Shown here piece after piece: positions 39,350 to 46,809 of a stretch of DNA of 64,000 bases (within the stretch, counting starts at the first letter, position 1; each line of letters starts with the position of its first letter). This DNA comes from Planctomycetes bacterium syqfu (GTDB lineage: Bacteria > Planctomycetota > Phycisphaerae > Phycisphaerales > Phycisphaeraceae), in contig CP087563.1 in NCBI GenBank assembly GCA_020974905.1, forward strand, positions 124,001-188,000, given 5' to 3'. The notes beneath the pieces were generated by a model. That model searched no databases. It worked only from the letters and a program-made list of their open reading frames with translations, and was not told the origin of the DNA. The translations under genes and the position numbers were made by a program.

Positions 39350-39682
39350 ATGGCATCGGAAGCAGTTCTGCAAATTACGGATGACAATTTCGAACAGGAA
39401 GTGATGAACAGCGACGTCCCGGTTCTCGTGGACTTTTGGGCTGAATGGTGCATGCCTTGCCGTATGCTCGGTCCGGTTATCGATGAGATCGCCGCCGAGT
39501 TCGATGGCAAAGCCAAGGTCGGCAAGGTCGACACCGATGCCAACCGCGAAGTCTCACTGAAATTCGAAATCTCCGCCATCCCCACCGTCCTGCTGATTAA
39601 AGACGGTCAGATCGTTCAGAAGTTCGTCGGTGTTAACGGCAAACAGGAATACGTCGACGCCCTGAACAATGCCATTGGCTAA
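39350..39682 (+). CDS. trxA: Thioredoxin with WCMPC active site
   Basis: A 110-residue disulfide reductase. The active site is W33-C34-M35-P36-C37, with methionine replacing the usual glycine. The cis-proline segment SAIPTVLLI and the KDGQIVQKFVG strand are normal. AAGGAG lies just before ATG 39350. The substituted residue should shift the redox potential or partner choice. I remember WCMPC in other planctomycete thioredoxins, but cannot check this. Confidence 0.93.
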   Translation: MASEAVLQITDDNFEQEVMNSDVPVLVDFWAEWCMPCRMLGPVIDEIAAEFDGKAKVGKVDTDANREVSLKFEISAIPTVLLIKDGQIVQKFVGVNGKQEYVDALNNAIG

Positions 39683-39696
39683 TTGTGCTTTGCACA

Positions 39697-39800
39697 GGGA
39701 TTAGGGATTAGTGATTAGGGAATAGGGCAAGACACGCAAGCGTGTTACATTGCCTTGATTGCCATCTCCCTGATCCCTAATCCCCAATCACTAATCCCTA
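39697..39800. repeat. Inverted GGGATTAG/CTAATCCC repeats
   Basis: The left arm (39697-39727) is a run of GGGATTAG-like units and the right arm (39768-39800) is its inverted counterpart. The right arm ends five bases before the M16 peptidase ATG, so a hairpin would reach the translation start. A related run of CTAGTCCC units lies at 53818-53846. Confidence 0.75.
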
Positions 39801-39805
39801 CCTCT

Positions 39806-41029
39806 ATGGCTATCCAATTCAAACAAACCACATTGTCCAACGGTCTGACGATTCTCGCGGAAGTCTCCGACGATGCTCGTACGTCTGCTGTTGGTTTTTT
39901 CGTCAAAGCCGGTACGCGTGATGAAGACCTGCCTGAAATGGGCGTCAGTCACTTTCTTGAGCACATGATGTTCAAGGGGACCGACCGTCGCACGGCTGAT
40001 GATGTCAACCGTGAGTTCGACGAGATCGGTGCGGATTACAACGCGTTTACCTCGCATGAAAAAACGGTGTATTACGCGCATGTGCTCCCTGAGTTTCTGC
40101 CCCATGCGGTGGACCTGCTGGGTGACATGCTCCGACCTGCACTGCGCGAAGACGATTTTGACATGGAAAAAAATGTCATTCTCGAAGAGATCAGCATGTA
40201 CGAAGACCGCCCGCAATGGCGTCTGCAGGACACGCTGCTCGAAAAGTACTTCGCGGATCACGCACTGGGTTACCGCGTGTTGGGCACCAACGATTCGATC
40301 AAAGCTTTGACCGCATCCCAGATGCGAGGTTACTTTGACCACCGTTACAGCCCGGACAACATCGTGGTCTCGGCTGCAGGTCAGATCGACTTTGACAAGC
40401 TGGTTGCGGACGTCGAAAAAATCGCTGGTCACTGGAAGGCCACCGGCGCCAAACGCAACTACGCAACGCCCAACACCGTTCCCGGCAATCACGTGATGAC
40501 CGACGCCAAACTCAGCCGACACTACATCGGCATGATCAGTCCCGGCCCGTCGCAGCAGGATGAATCCCGCTATGCCGCTTCGGTGATTGCGGACGCCATC
40601 GGTGACACCGACGGTTCCCTGCTCTACTGGGCATTGGTCGATCCGGGCCTGGCTGACGAAGCAGACATCTCGCACATCGGCATGGATCAAACGGGTTGTT
40701 ACCTGGCATATGCTTCATGCGATCCAGAACGCAAACAACAGGTCCGTGAGTTACTGCTTAAGACGATTGACCAAGCCGTCAACAACATCACCGAGCAGGA
40801 TGTCCAGCGAACCAAGAACAAACTTGCAACGCAGGCAACACTCCACGGTGAGAGTTCAGCAGGGCGCATGCGTGCGTTAGGTAGTCAATGGCTAAACCTC
40901 GGCAAGTACATCTCACTTGCAGAGGAAGTCGAAAAAATGATGGCCGTCACCATGGATGACATCCAGAAACATCTGGCAGAAAAACCCTTCGCCCAACGAT
41001 GCATCATCGAACTTGGGCCGGGGGAATGA
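39806..41029 (+). CDS. M16-family zinc peptidase
   Basis: A 407-residue pitrilysin-family peptidase related to mitochondrial processing peptidase. The inverted zinc motif HFLEH is at 49-53, with the third ligand about 75 residues on, at E127 or E128 (ILEEISMYEDRP). The second, inactive-type half carries the family's SAGRMRALG segment. There is no signal peptide, so it should be cytoplasmic. The start at ATG 39806 lacks a ribosome site because repeat DNA occupies that position. Confidence 0.9.
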   Translation: MAIQFKQTTLSNGLTILAEVSDDARTSAVGFFVKAGTRDEDLPEMGVSHFLEHMMFKGTDRRTADDVNREFDEIGADYNAFTSHEKTVYYAHVLPEFLPHAVDLLGDMLRPALREDDFDMEKNVILEEISMYEDRPQWRLQDTLLEKYFADHALGYRVLGTNDSIKALTASQMRGYFDHRYSPDNIVVSAAGQIDFDKLVADVEKIAGHWKATGAKRNYATPNTVPGNHVMTDAKLSRHYIGMISPGPSQQDESRYAASVIADAIGDTDGSLLYWALVDPGLADEADISHIGMDQTGCYLAYASCDPERKQQVRELLLKTIDQAVNNITEQDVQRTKNKLATQATLHGESSAGRMRALGSQWLNLGKYISLAEEVEKMMAVTMDDIQKHLAEKPFAQRCIIELGPGE

Positions 41030-41062
41030 ATTGCTTCGTTTTAATTCATTACAATCAACTCA

Positions 41063-41182
41063 CGCTCGCTTCGCTCAAGACGCAAAGACGCGAAAAAACA
41101 AAGAACTTTGCGACTTGGCGTCTTTGCGTGAGGTAATGTCTTTTATCTGTGTTCATCTGTGTTGATCTGTGGTTAAAATGCC
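41063..41182. repeat. Dispersed low-complexity repeat (AGACGC / TCTGTG type)
   Basis: It contains CGCAAAGACGCGAAA, then CTTGGCGTCTTTGCGTGAG, then ATCTGTGTTCATCTGTG, ending GGTTAAAATGCC. Related strings occur at 51797-51826 and 52353-52410, the latter ending GGTAAAAATGCC. I see no gene. Confidence 0.65.
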
Positions 41183-41213
41183 TTGAGCACAGTTGTCCAC
41201 GACAGGAAGTTTC

Positions 41214-42392
41214 ATGCACAGCATTCCAGAAATTCTCCAAGACCTTAAGCAAGGCAAGATGATTGTTCTTGTGGATGATGAAGACCGCGAGAACGAGGGC
41301 GATCTGGTCTGTCCTGCACAGTTCTGCACGCCCGATGCGATCAACTTCATGTTGCGTGAAGGTCGAGGCATGCTCTGCGTTGCGCTGTCCGGCGGGATTT
41401 GTGACAAGCTGGAACTCTGGCCGCAGTCGATCATCAATACCTCCGAACGCACCACCGCCTACACCATCACCGTCGATGCCCACAGCAAGTTCGGCATCAC
41501 CACCGGTGTCAGTGCCTTTGACCGCAGCACCACCATCAAGCGACTGGTCGAAGATGATGCTGTCCCGACCGACTTTGCCCGCCCTGGACATATCCCACCA
41601 CTGCGTGCACGCAAGGGCGGTGTTCTCGTGCGTGCCGGTCAAACCGAAGGCTCCGTGGACCTCTGCCGTCTTGCAGGACTCAAGGAAGGCGCTGCCATCA
41701 TCGAGATCATGGAAGACGATGGCACGATGGCGCGTCGCCCGAGTCTGGAAAATTTCTGTGCTAAGCACAACATCAAAATGTGTTCCGTCGCAGACCTTAT
41801 CCAGTATCGTCTCGAAACAGAACAACTCGTTCAACGATTGGCTGAAGACACCATCGAAACCGAGTTTGGCATGTTCAAACTCATCGCCTATCGCAACGGC
41901 TTTGACCCACTGGCTCACGTGGCTTTGATCAGTGGCAACATCGGCAAGCTGGATGTCGAAGGCAAACCTATTCCCGTTGATCACCCCGTGCTTGTCCGCA
42001 TGCACTCACAGAACCTGCTCGGTGATGTCTTTGGTGATCTGAAAACACCGTCGGGCAAAACACTGCAAAACGCGTTGAAAATCATCGCTGAACATGGCGA
42101 AGGTGCCTTGGTGTATCTGCGTCACGAGAGTGCAGGGCGTGGCATGTTACAGCAACTCCAAACACTGAACCTGCCCCCCGAAGCACAACGTGAACACTTT
42201 GCCCCACAACTGGGCATGCAGCATCCGACCCCCGGCACGATGCCACCGGTGAATAAGGGCGCATATGGTATTGGCTGCCAAATCCTGCGCGATCTTGGGA
42301 TTCGTCAGATCAATCTGCTGACCAATCATCCCTTCCAACCGTCGGACCTCGATGGCTATGGCTTGAGTATTGAGTCATTTGTGAATCTGTAG
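41214..42392 (+). CDS. ribB: RibBA-like protein with degenerate GTP cyclohydrolase II half (RibBX-like)
   Basis: The N-terminal 3,4-dihydroxy-2-butanone-4-phosphate synthase half has [12 protein letters not shown], but in the second block the usual GHTE is GQTE ([11 protein letters not shown]), replacing a metal-binding histidine. The C-terminal GTP-cyclohydrolase-II half keeps [13 protein letters not shown] and the GRGM loop but lacks all three zinc cysteines: the usual CDC region reads KTPSGK. It resembles the RibBX arrangement described in proteobacteria, where the second domain does not make the GTP product. A separate GTP cyclohydrolase II would then be needed elsewhere. AGGAAG precedes ATG 41214. 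Confidence 0.85.
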   Translation: MHSIPEILQDLKQGKMIVLVDDEDRENEGDLVCPAQFCTPDAINFMLREGRGMLCVALSGGICDKLELWPQSIINTSERTTAYTITVDAHSKFGITTGVSAFDRSTTIKRLVEDDAVPTDFARPGHIPPLRARKGGVLVRAGQTEGSVDLCRLAGLKEGAAIIEIMEDDGTMARRPSLENFCAKHNIKMCSVADLIQYRLETEQLVQRLAEDTIETEFGMFKLIAYRNGFDPLAHVALISGNIGKLDVEGKPIPVDHPVLVRMHSQNLLGDVFGDLKTPSGKTLQNALKIIAEHGEGALVYLRHESAGRGMLQQLQTLNLPPEAQREHFAPQLGMQHPTPGTMPPVNKGAYGIGCQILRDLGIRQINLLTNHPFQPSDLDGYGLSIESFVNL

Positions 42393-42406
42393 TTTGCAAG
42401 GCATCA

Positions 42407-42685
42407 GCGACACGTGGTGTCGCAGCTATTTCTACTCTTCAAAAACTACTTTGCAGTTTCAGCGTTGCGTCGCAACGCAGCTATTATTCTAGATATCAAG
42501 AATCAATCGTATCACAGCTATTTTGAATCAGTATTTATACTCAAGTGAAATAGCTGCATTGCGACGCAATGCTGTATCGCGGAAGCGATAAATAAAGCTC
42601 TATTTTAAAAGCAGACATAAAAAAACTGCACGCTTTAAAACGTGCAGTTTTATTTATTTTCAATAGCTGCGACACCACGCATCGC
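42407..42685. repeat. Cluster of four AGCTATT-tailed 17-nt hairpins
   Basis: Hairpins with 7-base arms and 3-base loops lie at 42407-42423 and 42462-42478 (plus orientation) and 42556-42572 and 42669-42685 (minus orientation). Each has the tail AGCTATT on the same relative side. Stem sequences differ (GCGACAC, GCGTTGC, GCATTGC, GCGATGC) but still pair. Two related hairpins are at 10648 and 10715. Confidence 0.87.
42621..42660. terminator. Bidirectional terminator
   Basis: AAACTGCACG pairs with CGTGCAGTTT across eight bases; T runs follow on both strands. It lies inside the repeat cluster, between convergent ribBX and glyQS. Confidence 0.85.
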
Positions 42686-42699
42686 TGAACTTCCGGGGC

Positions 42700-44217
42700 T
42701 TACCCGTTGATCTTTTCATCCAGGAATTGGCCGACCTTATCCAACGCGATGGAGGTCTGTTCCAGGGTGTCACGATCGCGGATGGTGACGGTTTGCTTCT
42801 CAGCGGTGTCACCGTCGATGGTGATGCAGTAGGGGGTGCCTGCTTCGTCCATGCGGGCATAGCGCTTGCCGATGTTCTGTTTGACATCGAGTTGGACGAC
42901 GTGTTTTTCACGCAGTTGCATGTACAGCTTCTGGGCGATCTCCGGCATGCCGTCCTTGTTGACCAGCGGGAAGATACCTGCCTTGATTGGAGCCATACGC
43001 GGGGTGAATTTCATGATGGCCTTGGCACCCTTGCGATCCGGCGTTGGCGTGTAGGCTTCGCAGAGCAGGGCAAGCGTGCCACGGTCGGCACCGGCGGAAG
43101 GCTCGATGACATGCGGGAAGTAACGCTCGTTTTTCTCCTGATCGAAGTACTGCATCTTGTCACCCTTGCCACAGGTGTTGGCATGCTGCGTGAGGTCGAA
43201 GTTGCCACGATGAGCAACACCTTCAAGTTCACCAAAGCCAGGCGCGGTGAACGGGAAGCGATATTCAACATCACAGACACCGGCGCCAGTCTTGGCATAG
43301 TGAGCAAGTTCAGCGGTGTCATGCTCGCGGAGTGTCAGGTTCGCGCCCGCGAGTCCGACGTTCTGCCACCATTGGTAACGCAGGTCACGCCAGTAGGCAT
43401 ACCAGTCGTTGGCCTCATCGGGATGGATGAAAAACTCAATTTCCATCTGCTCAAACTCACGGCTACGGAAGGTGAAGTTACGCGGGGTCACTTCGTTGCG
43501 GAAGCTCTTGCCCATCTGCGCCATGCCGAAGGGGACTTTCACACGGCTGGTGTCCACGGTGTTCCAGAATTGGGTGAAGATGCCCTGAGCGGTTTCAGGA
43601 CGTAGGTAAGCTTTGGCATCGTCGTTACGAATCGCACCGCAGTAGGTTTCAAACATCAGGTTGAACTGGCGCGGTTCGGTGAGTGTGCCAGGCTTGTCGG
43701 TGTCGGGACCGATGATGTCCGCGAACTCTTCGACGGGGACTTGTTCAAGGTTGGTCACCGTGCCGTCTTCGAGCTTCACACCACCAGCTTTTTTGAGTTT
43801 CTTGCTGATGTAGTCCGGATCTCCCTGGGGGAATGCCCAGCGACCTTTACCTTCGACGGTGAGGACTTCGACCTGATCCAAGCGGTAACGGCTTTTGGTT
43901 TCCTTACAGTCCACCATCGGATCATTGAACCCACCCACGTGACCGGAAGCTTCCCAGACGCGGGGGTGCATGATGATGGTGGTGTCGACGGGGACGATCT
44001 GGACGGGGTTGCCATCGGAACCGGGGGGCGGGCAGGTGATGGTGTCTTTCCACCACGCGTCCTTGAGGTTCTTTTTGAGTTGAGCGCCCAGCGGGCCGTA
44101 GTCCCAGAAGCCGTTGATACCGCCGTAGATTTCGGAGGATTGCCAGATAAAACCACGACGTCGGCAAAGTGCGACGATGTCATCCATGTTCTTGACGGTA
44201 TTCGCTTGATCGCTCAT
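42700..44217 (-). CDS. glyQS: Glycyl-tRNA synthetase, alpha2 type
   Basis: Charges tRNA-Gly. This is the single-chain class II form found in archaea, eukaryotes and some bacteria. Motifs are RRGFIWQSSEIYGG and GFWDYGPLG near the start, FRNEVTPRNFTFRSREFEQME (motif 2 region) and the C-terminal anticodon-binding domain with GTPYCITIDGD. The start is ATG 44217, giving 505 residues. It ends close to the repeat cluster. Confidence 0.95.
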   Translation of the reverse strand: MSDQANTVKNMDDIVALCRRRGFIWQSSEIYGGINGFWDYGPLGAQLKKNLKDAWWKDTITCPPPGSDGNPVQIVPVDTTIIMHPRVWEASGHVGGFNDPMVDCKETKSRYRLDQVEVLTVEGKGRWAFPQGDPDYISKKLKKAGGVKLEDGTVTNLEQVPVEEFADIIGPDTDKPGTLTEPRQFNLMFETYCGAIRNDDAKAYLRPETAQGIFTQFWNTVDTSRVKVPFGMAQMGKSFRNEVTPRNFTFRSREFEQMEIEFFIHPDEANDWYAYWRDLRYQWWQNVGLAGANLTLREHDTAELAHYAKTGAGVCDVEYRFPFTAPGFGELEGVAHRGNFDLTQHANTCGKGDKMQYFDQEKNERYFPHVIEPSAGADRGTLALLCEAYTPTPDRKGAKAIMKFTPRMAPIKAGIFPLVNKDGMPEIAQKLYMQLREKHVVQLDVKQNIGKRYARMDEAGTPYCITIDGDTAEKQTVTIRDRDTLEQTSIALDKVGQFLDEKING

Positions 44218-44312
44218 TGTTGTTAACCTCAAACCATCATGACATTGATATCGATGCGCTTTGGGTTGGTGGGAATCATCCCTGTCTTTCGTGCCAGGCT
44301 AAGGCGCCCGGA

Positions 44313-44331
44313 CCGGGGTGACACACCCCGG
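44313..44331. repeat. CCGGGGTG hairpin with ACA loop
   Basis: CCGGGGTG-ACA-CACCCCGG is a perfect 8-base stem followed by CTCGCTGAG. It resembles the element at 14453. Confidence 0.6.
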
Positions 44332-44458
44332 CTCGCTGAGGCATCGCGTGTCAATGTCCATATTTTCAAAGAGAGGTATGGTAACATGTTCCGTGGTTTT
44401 TTGCTGGAATAGTACGATGCTTTGACAGGTAGTTCATACGTAGACGTTGTCAGGACCT

Positions 44459-44480
44459 GCACCGGATTGACATCCGGTGC
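44459..44480. repeat. GCACCGG hairpin repeat, copy 3
   Basis: GCACCGGA-TTGACA-TCCGGTGC is the exact inverse of copy 1 at 37446. It lies about 30 bases before the arsS start, so it is probably in the arsS leader. Confidence 0.8.
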
Positions 44481-44510
44481 TCAAGAGTTGGTTTGCTCAA
44501 GGGGGCATTG

Positions 44511-45542
44511 ATGTCTCAAAGTGTGTCGTTGCCGATAGCCGAGGAATTTGACCCGTTTGCTGCCCGGTTGGAGGCTGATGGTCAGGTGTTGGAGCGCGCG
44601 AGCCTTGAGACTTTGCAGATCAATGTCGGGAAGATGTGCAATCTGGCATGTCATCACTGTCACGTGGAAGCAGGTCCCAATCGCACGGAGATCATGCCTG
44701 CGGACGTGATGGATCAGATACTGGGATGGATTGATCAGTACCGAGATGCGATGGCTTTAAAGACGGTGGACTTAACAGGGGGTGCGCCGGAGATGAATCC
44801 TGAGTTCCGCCGATTTGTCACTGAGTTGACGGATCGCGGACTGCATGTGATTGACCGCTGTAATCTCACGATTCTACTGGAGGATGGTTATGCGGATATG
44901 CCTGCGTTTCTGGCTGAGCATCAGGTTGAAATCGTTGCGTCTCTGCCTTGCTATCTGGAAGACAATGTCGATAAGCAGCGTGGGCAGGGCGTTTATGACG
45001 AGTCCATCGAGGTACTCAAACAACTCAACACGGTCGGGTACGGCATGCCGGGGACCGGGTTGAAGTTGGACTTGGTCTACAACCCCGTTGGCTATGGTTT
45101 GCCGCCTGAGCAAGCACCGTTGGAAGCGGATTACAAACGCGAGTTGGCAGCGCGATTTGGTATCCAGTTCAACCAGCTTTTCACCATCACCAACATGCCG
45201 ATCAAACGCTTTGAGCATGCATTGAATCGGGATGGGAAGATGGAGCAATACATGGGCAAACTGATCAACGCGCATCATGCTGTCAATGTCGAATCGGTGA
45301 TGTGTCGAAGCCTGGTGAGTGTCGGCTGGTTGGGGACGGTTTACGATTGTGACTTCAACCAGATGATGCAGATGCCGCTGGAAGGGGAGGATGGCCCGGA
45401 TGAATATGCGGTGGAATCACAGGGGCGTAAACTCTGGGACTGGACACCTGCCCAATTGATCAATCGCCGCGTCCGCACCGCCCGACATTGCTTTGGCTGT
45501 ACCGCCGGCTCGGGATCGAGTTGCACCGGTGCCTTGGGCTGA
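44511..45542 (+). CDS. arsS: Arsenosugar biosynthesis radical SAM protein
   Basis: Radical SAM enzyme of the ArsS family, joining a 5'-deoxyadenosyl group to methylated arsenic in arsenosugar synthesis. The cluster motif is C43-C47-C50 (CNLACHHC), followed by HVEAGPNRTE. TGGAPEMNPEFR, LVYNPVGYGLPP and the cysteine-rich end CFGCTAGSGSSCTGALG are family features. GGGGG precedes ATG 44511; the longer reading from 44493 adds six residues. No arsenic methyltransferase or ars regulator is nearby. Function follows from family resemblance only. Confidence 0.9.
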   Translation: MSQSVSLPIAEEFDPFAARLEADGQVLERASLETLQINVGKMCNLACHHCHVEAGPNRTEIMPADVMDQILGWIDQYRDAMALKTVDLTGGAPEMNPEFRRFVTELTDRGLHVIDRCNLTILLEDGYADMPAFLAEHQVEIVASLPCYLEDNVDKQRGQGVYDESIEVLKQLNTVGYGMPGTGLKLDLVYNPVGYGLPPEQAPLEADYKRELAARFGIQFNQLFTITNMPIKRFEHALNRDGKMEQYMGKLINAHHAVNVESVMCRSLVSVGWLGTVYDCDFNQMMQMPLEGEDGPDEYAVESQGRKLWDWTPAQLINRRVRTARHCFGCTAGSGSSCTGALG

Positions 45543-45577
45543 TCGTGATCATTGGCTCTGATGCGCATTAAAAAGGC

Positions 45578-45631
45578 CACCTCGGCTGATGGCTAGTGGG
45601 GGGTCCAGGTAAACTATAACCAGCCGAGGTG
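45578..45631 (+). terminator. Long stem after arsS
   Basis: CACCTCGGCTG pairs with CAGCCGAGGTG across 32 bases. There is no good T tail, so it may be a repeat rather than a terminator. The rest of the 45543-45867 gap shows nothing else. Confidence 0.5.
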
Positions 45632-45867
45632 ACCAGGATTCATCTAGGTCGTATCAAACTCATGCTTGGATGAGTGGTTTGGTGAGTTGCTTGGTCCGAT
45701 GTTGTTTCGTTCGGCAGACTCAAGGTCGAGATGAGCATAAAGGCGTTTATTCCCATTTCAATACATTTATCGTCCATTTTTGAACATTGTATACATCGGG
45801 CAAATACCTGATTTTGATGCAATTGGGGCAAAAATCTTCAAAAAAAGACAAAAAGGTATACTCAATT

Positions 45868-46527
45868 TCAAGGTTTGGAGATTTGTTCACGGATGGCAAA
45901 GCGGGTGAGTTCCACGCGATTGTGCAAATCGAGCTTGGTCATCAGCTTGGTGGTATGGCTTTCCACGGTTTTGGCGCTGATATTCATGACAGTGGCTATT
46001 TGCTTGGTACTCTTTCCCTGAGCGATGTAGGCGAGAACTTCCAGTTCGCGAGGAGAAAGACTACTTAAGCGTGTTTTGGTCTTAGTTGTGTCTGCAGCCT
46101 GCTTTTTGTCGATGACCAGGCGATCTTTGACTTGTTCGGAGAAGTAAACGTTGCCATCCATGACCTGTCTGATGGCTTGGATGACCGTCTGGATGGAATC
46201 CGATTTGCTCAAATAGCCTTTGGCACCGACCGCCAGGACCGAGTCAATGTAGTGATCGTAGACAAAGGCGCTAAGGAAGATGATACGAATGGATTTGACC
46301 AGGCTCATGATCCGGGTGCTGGCATCAAAGCAGTTGAGATTGGGCATATCGATATCCATTAACAGGATATCCGGCTGCAGTTCCATTGCTTTATCAATGG
46401 CTTGGCTGGCATCCTCCGCCACGCCGACGATGACCAGATCGTCTTCCAAGTTCAAACGATCAGCCAATGCCTGGCGAACCAAAGCATGATCATCTGCCAG
46501 TAGTATCCGGACTGTATCAGAACGCAT
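45868..46527 (-). CDS. NarL/LuxR-type response regulator
   Basis: The receiver domain has the acidic pair in LLADDHAL, the phosphoacceptor D58 (LLMDIDMP) and the GYLSKSD lysine. The C-terminal LuxR helix-turn-helix has LSPRELEVLAYIAQGKSTKQIA and SAKTVESHTTKLMTKL. It binds DNA when phosphorylated. The upstream kinase at 46810-49368 is on the same strand, 282 bases away, and is the obvious partner. A TATAAT -10 box lies 68 bases upstream, so it may have its own promoter. Confidence 0.93.
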   Translation of the reverse strand: MRSDTVRILLADDHALVRQALADRLNLEDDLVIVGVAEDASQAIDKAMELQPDILLMDIDMPNLNCFDASTRIMSLVKSIRIIFLSAFVYDHYIDSVLAVGAKGYLSKSDSIQTVIQAIRQVMDGNVYFSEQVKDRLVIDKKQAADTTKTKTRLSSLSPRELEVLAYIAQGKSTKQIATVMNISAKTVESHTTKLMTKLDLHNRVELTRFAIREQISKP

Positions 46528-46594
46528 TACAGACTCGAGACTCTACCCCCATGTCAGATTCAAACCCTAAAAACGCGACATTGCTCCCATGTTC

Positions 46595-46600
46595 ATTATA
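46595..46600 (-). promoter_or_regulatory. Probable -10 box for the response regulator gene
   Basis: A perfect TATAAT on the minus strand, with TTGACA only nine bases upstream, which is too close to serve as its -35. No better -35 is visible. Confidence 0.4.
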
Positions 46601-46809
46601 CTGGCGCGATGTCAAAATCTGCAGGGATTTTAAATAGTCAGAGCATGGCATTGTAGGCACATCAAATGCAGGTGTCCAAGCATTCGATTGATCCCTTCAA
46701 ATCCGACGGGCATAAAGCGTATCAGATATTGCACTGTGTCGAATGGATAAATCAGATAAAAAAGATTAAGCCTTGGATGTGGAAAACTAAAATTGGGGAA
46801 CCGGGGAAT

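Noticed and set aside
41030-41213. FMN riboswitch before ribBX
   Set aside because: The gap is filled with dispersed repeat strings; none of the conserved FMN aptamer segments is present.
42407-42685. CRISPR array from the repeated hairpins
   Set aside because: Units are short, in alternating orientation, unevenly spaced and with variable stems; no cas gene is near.
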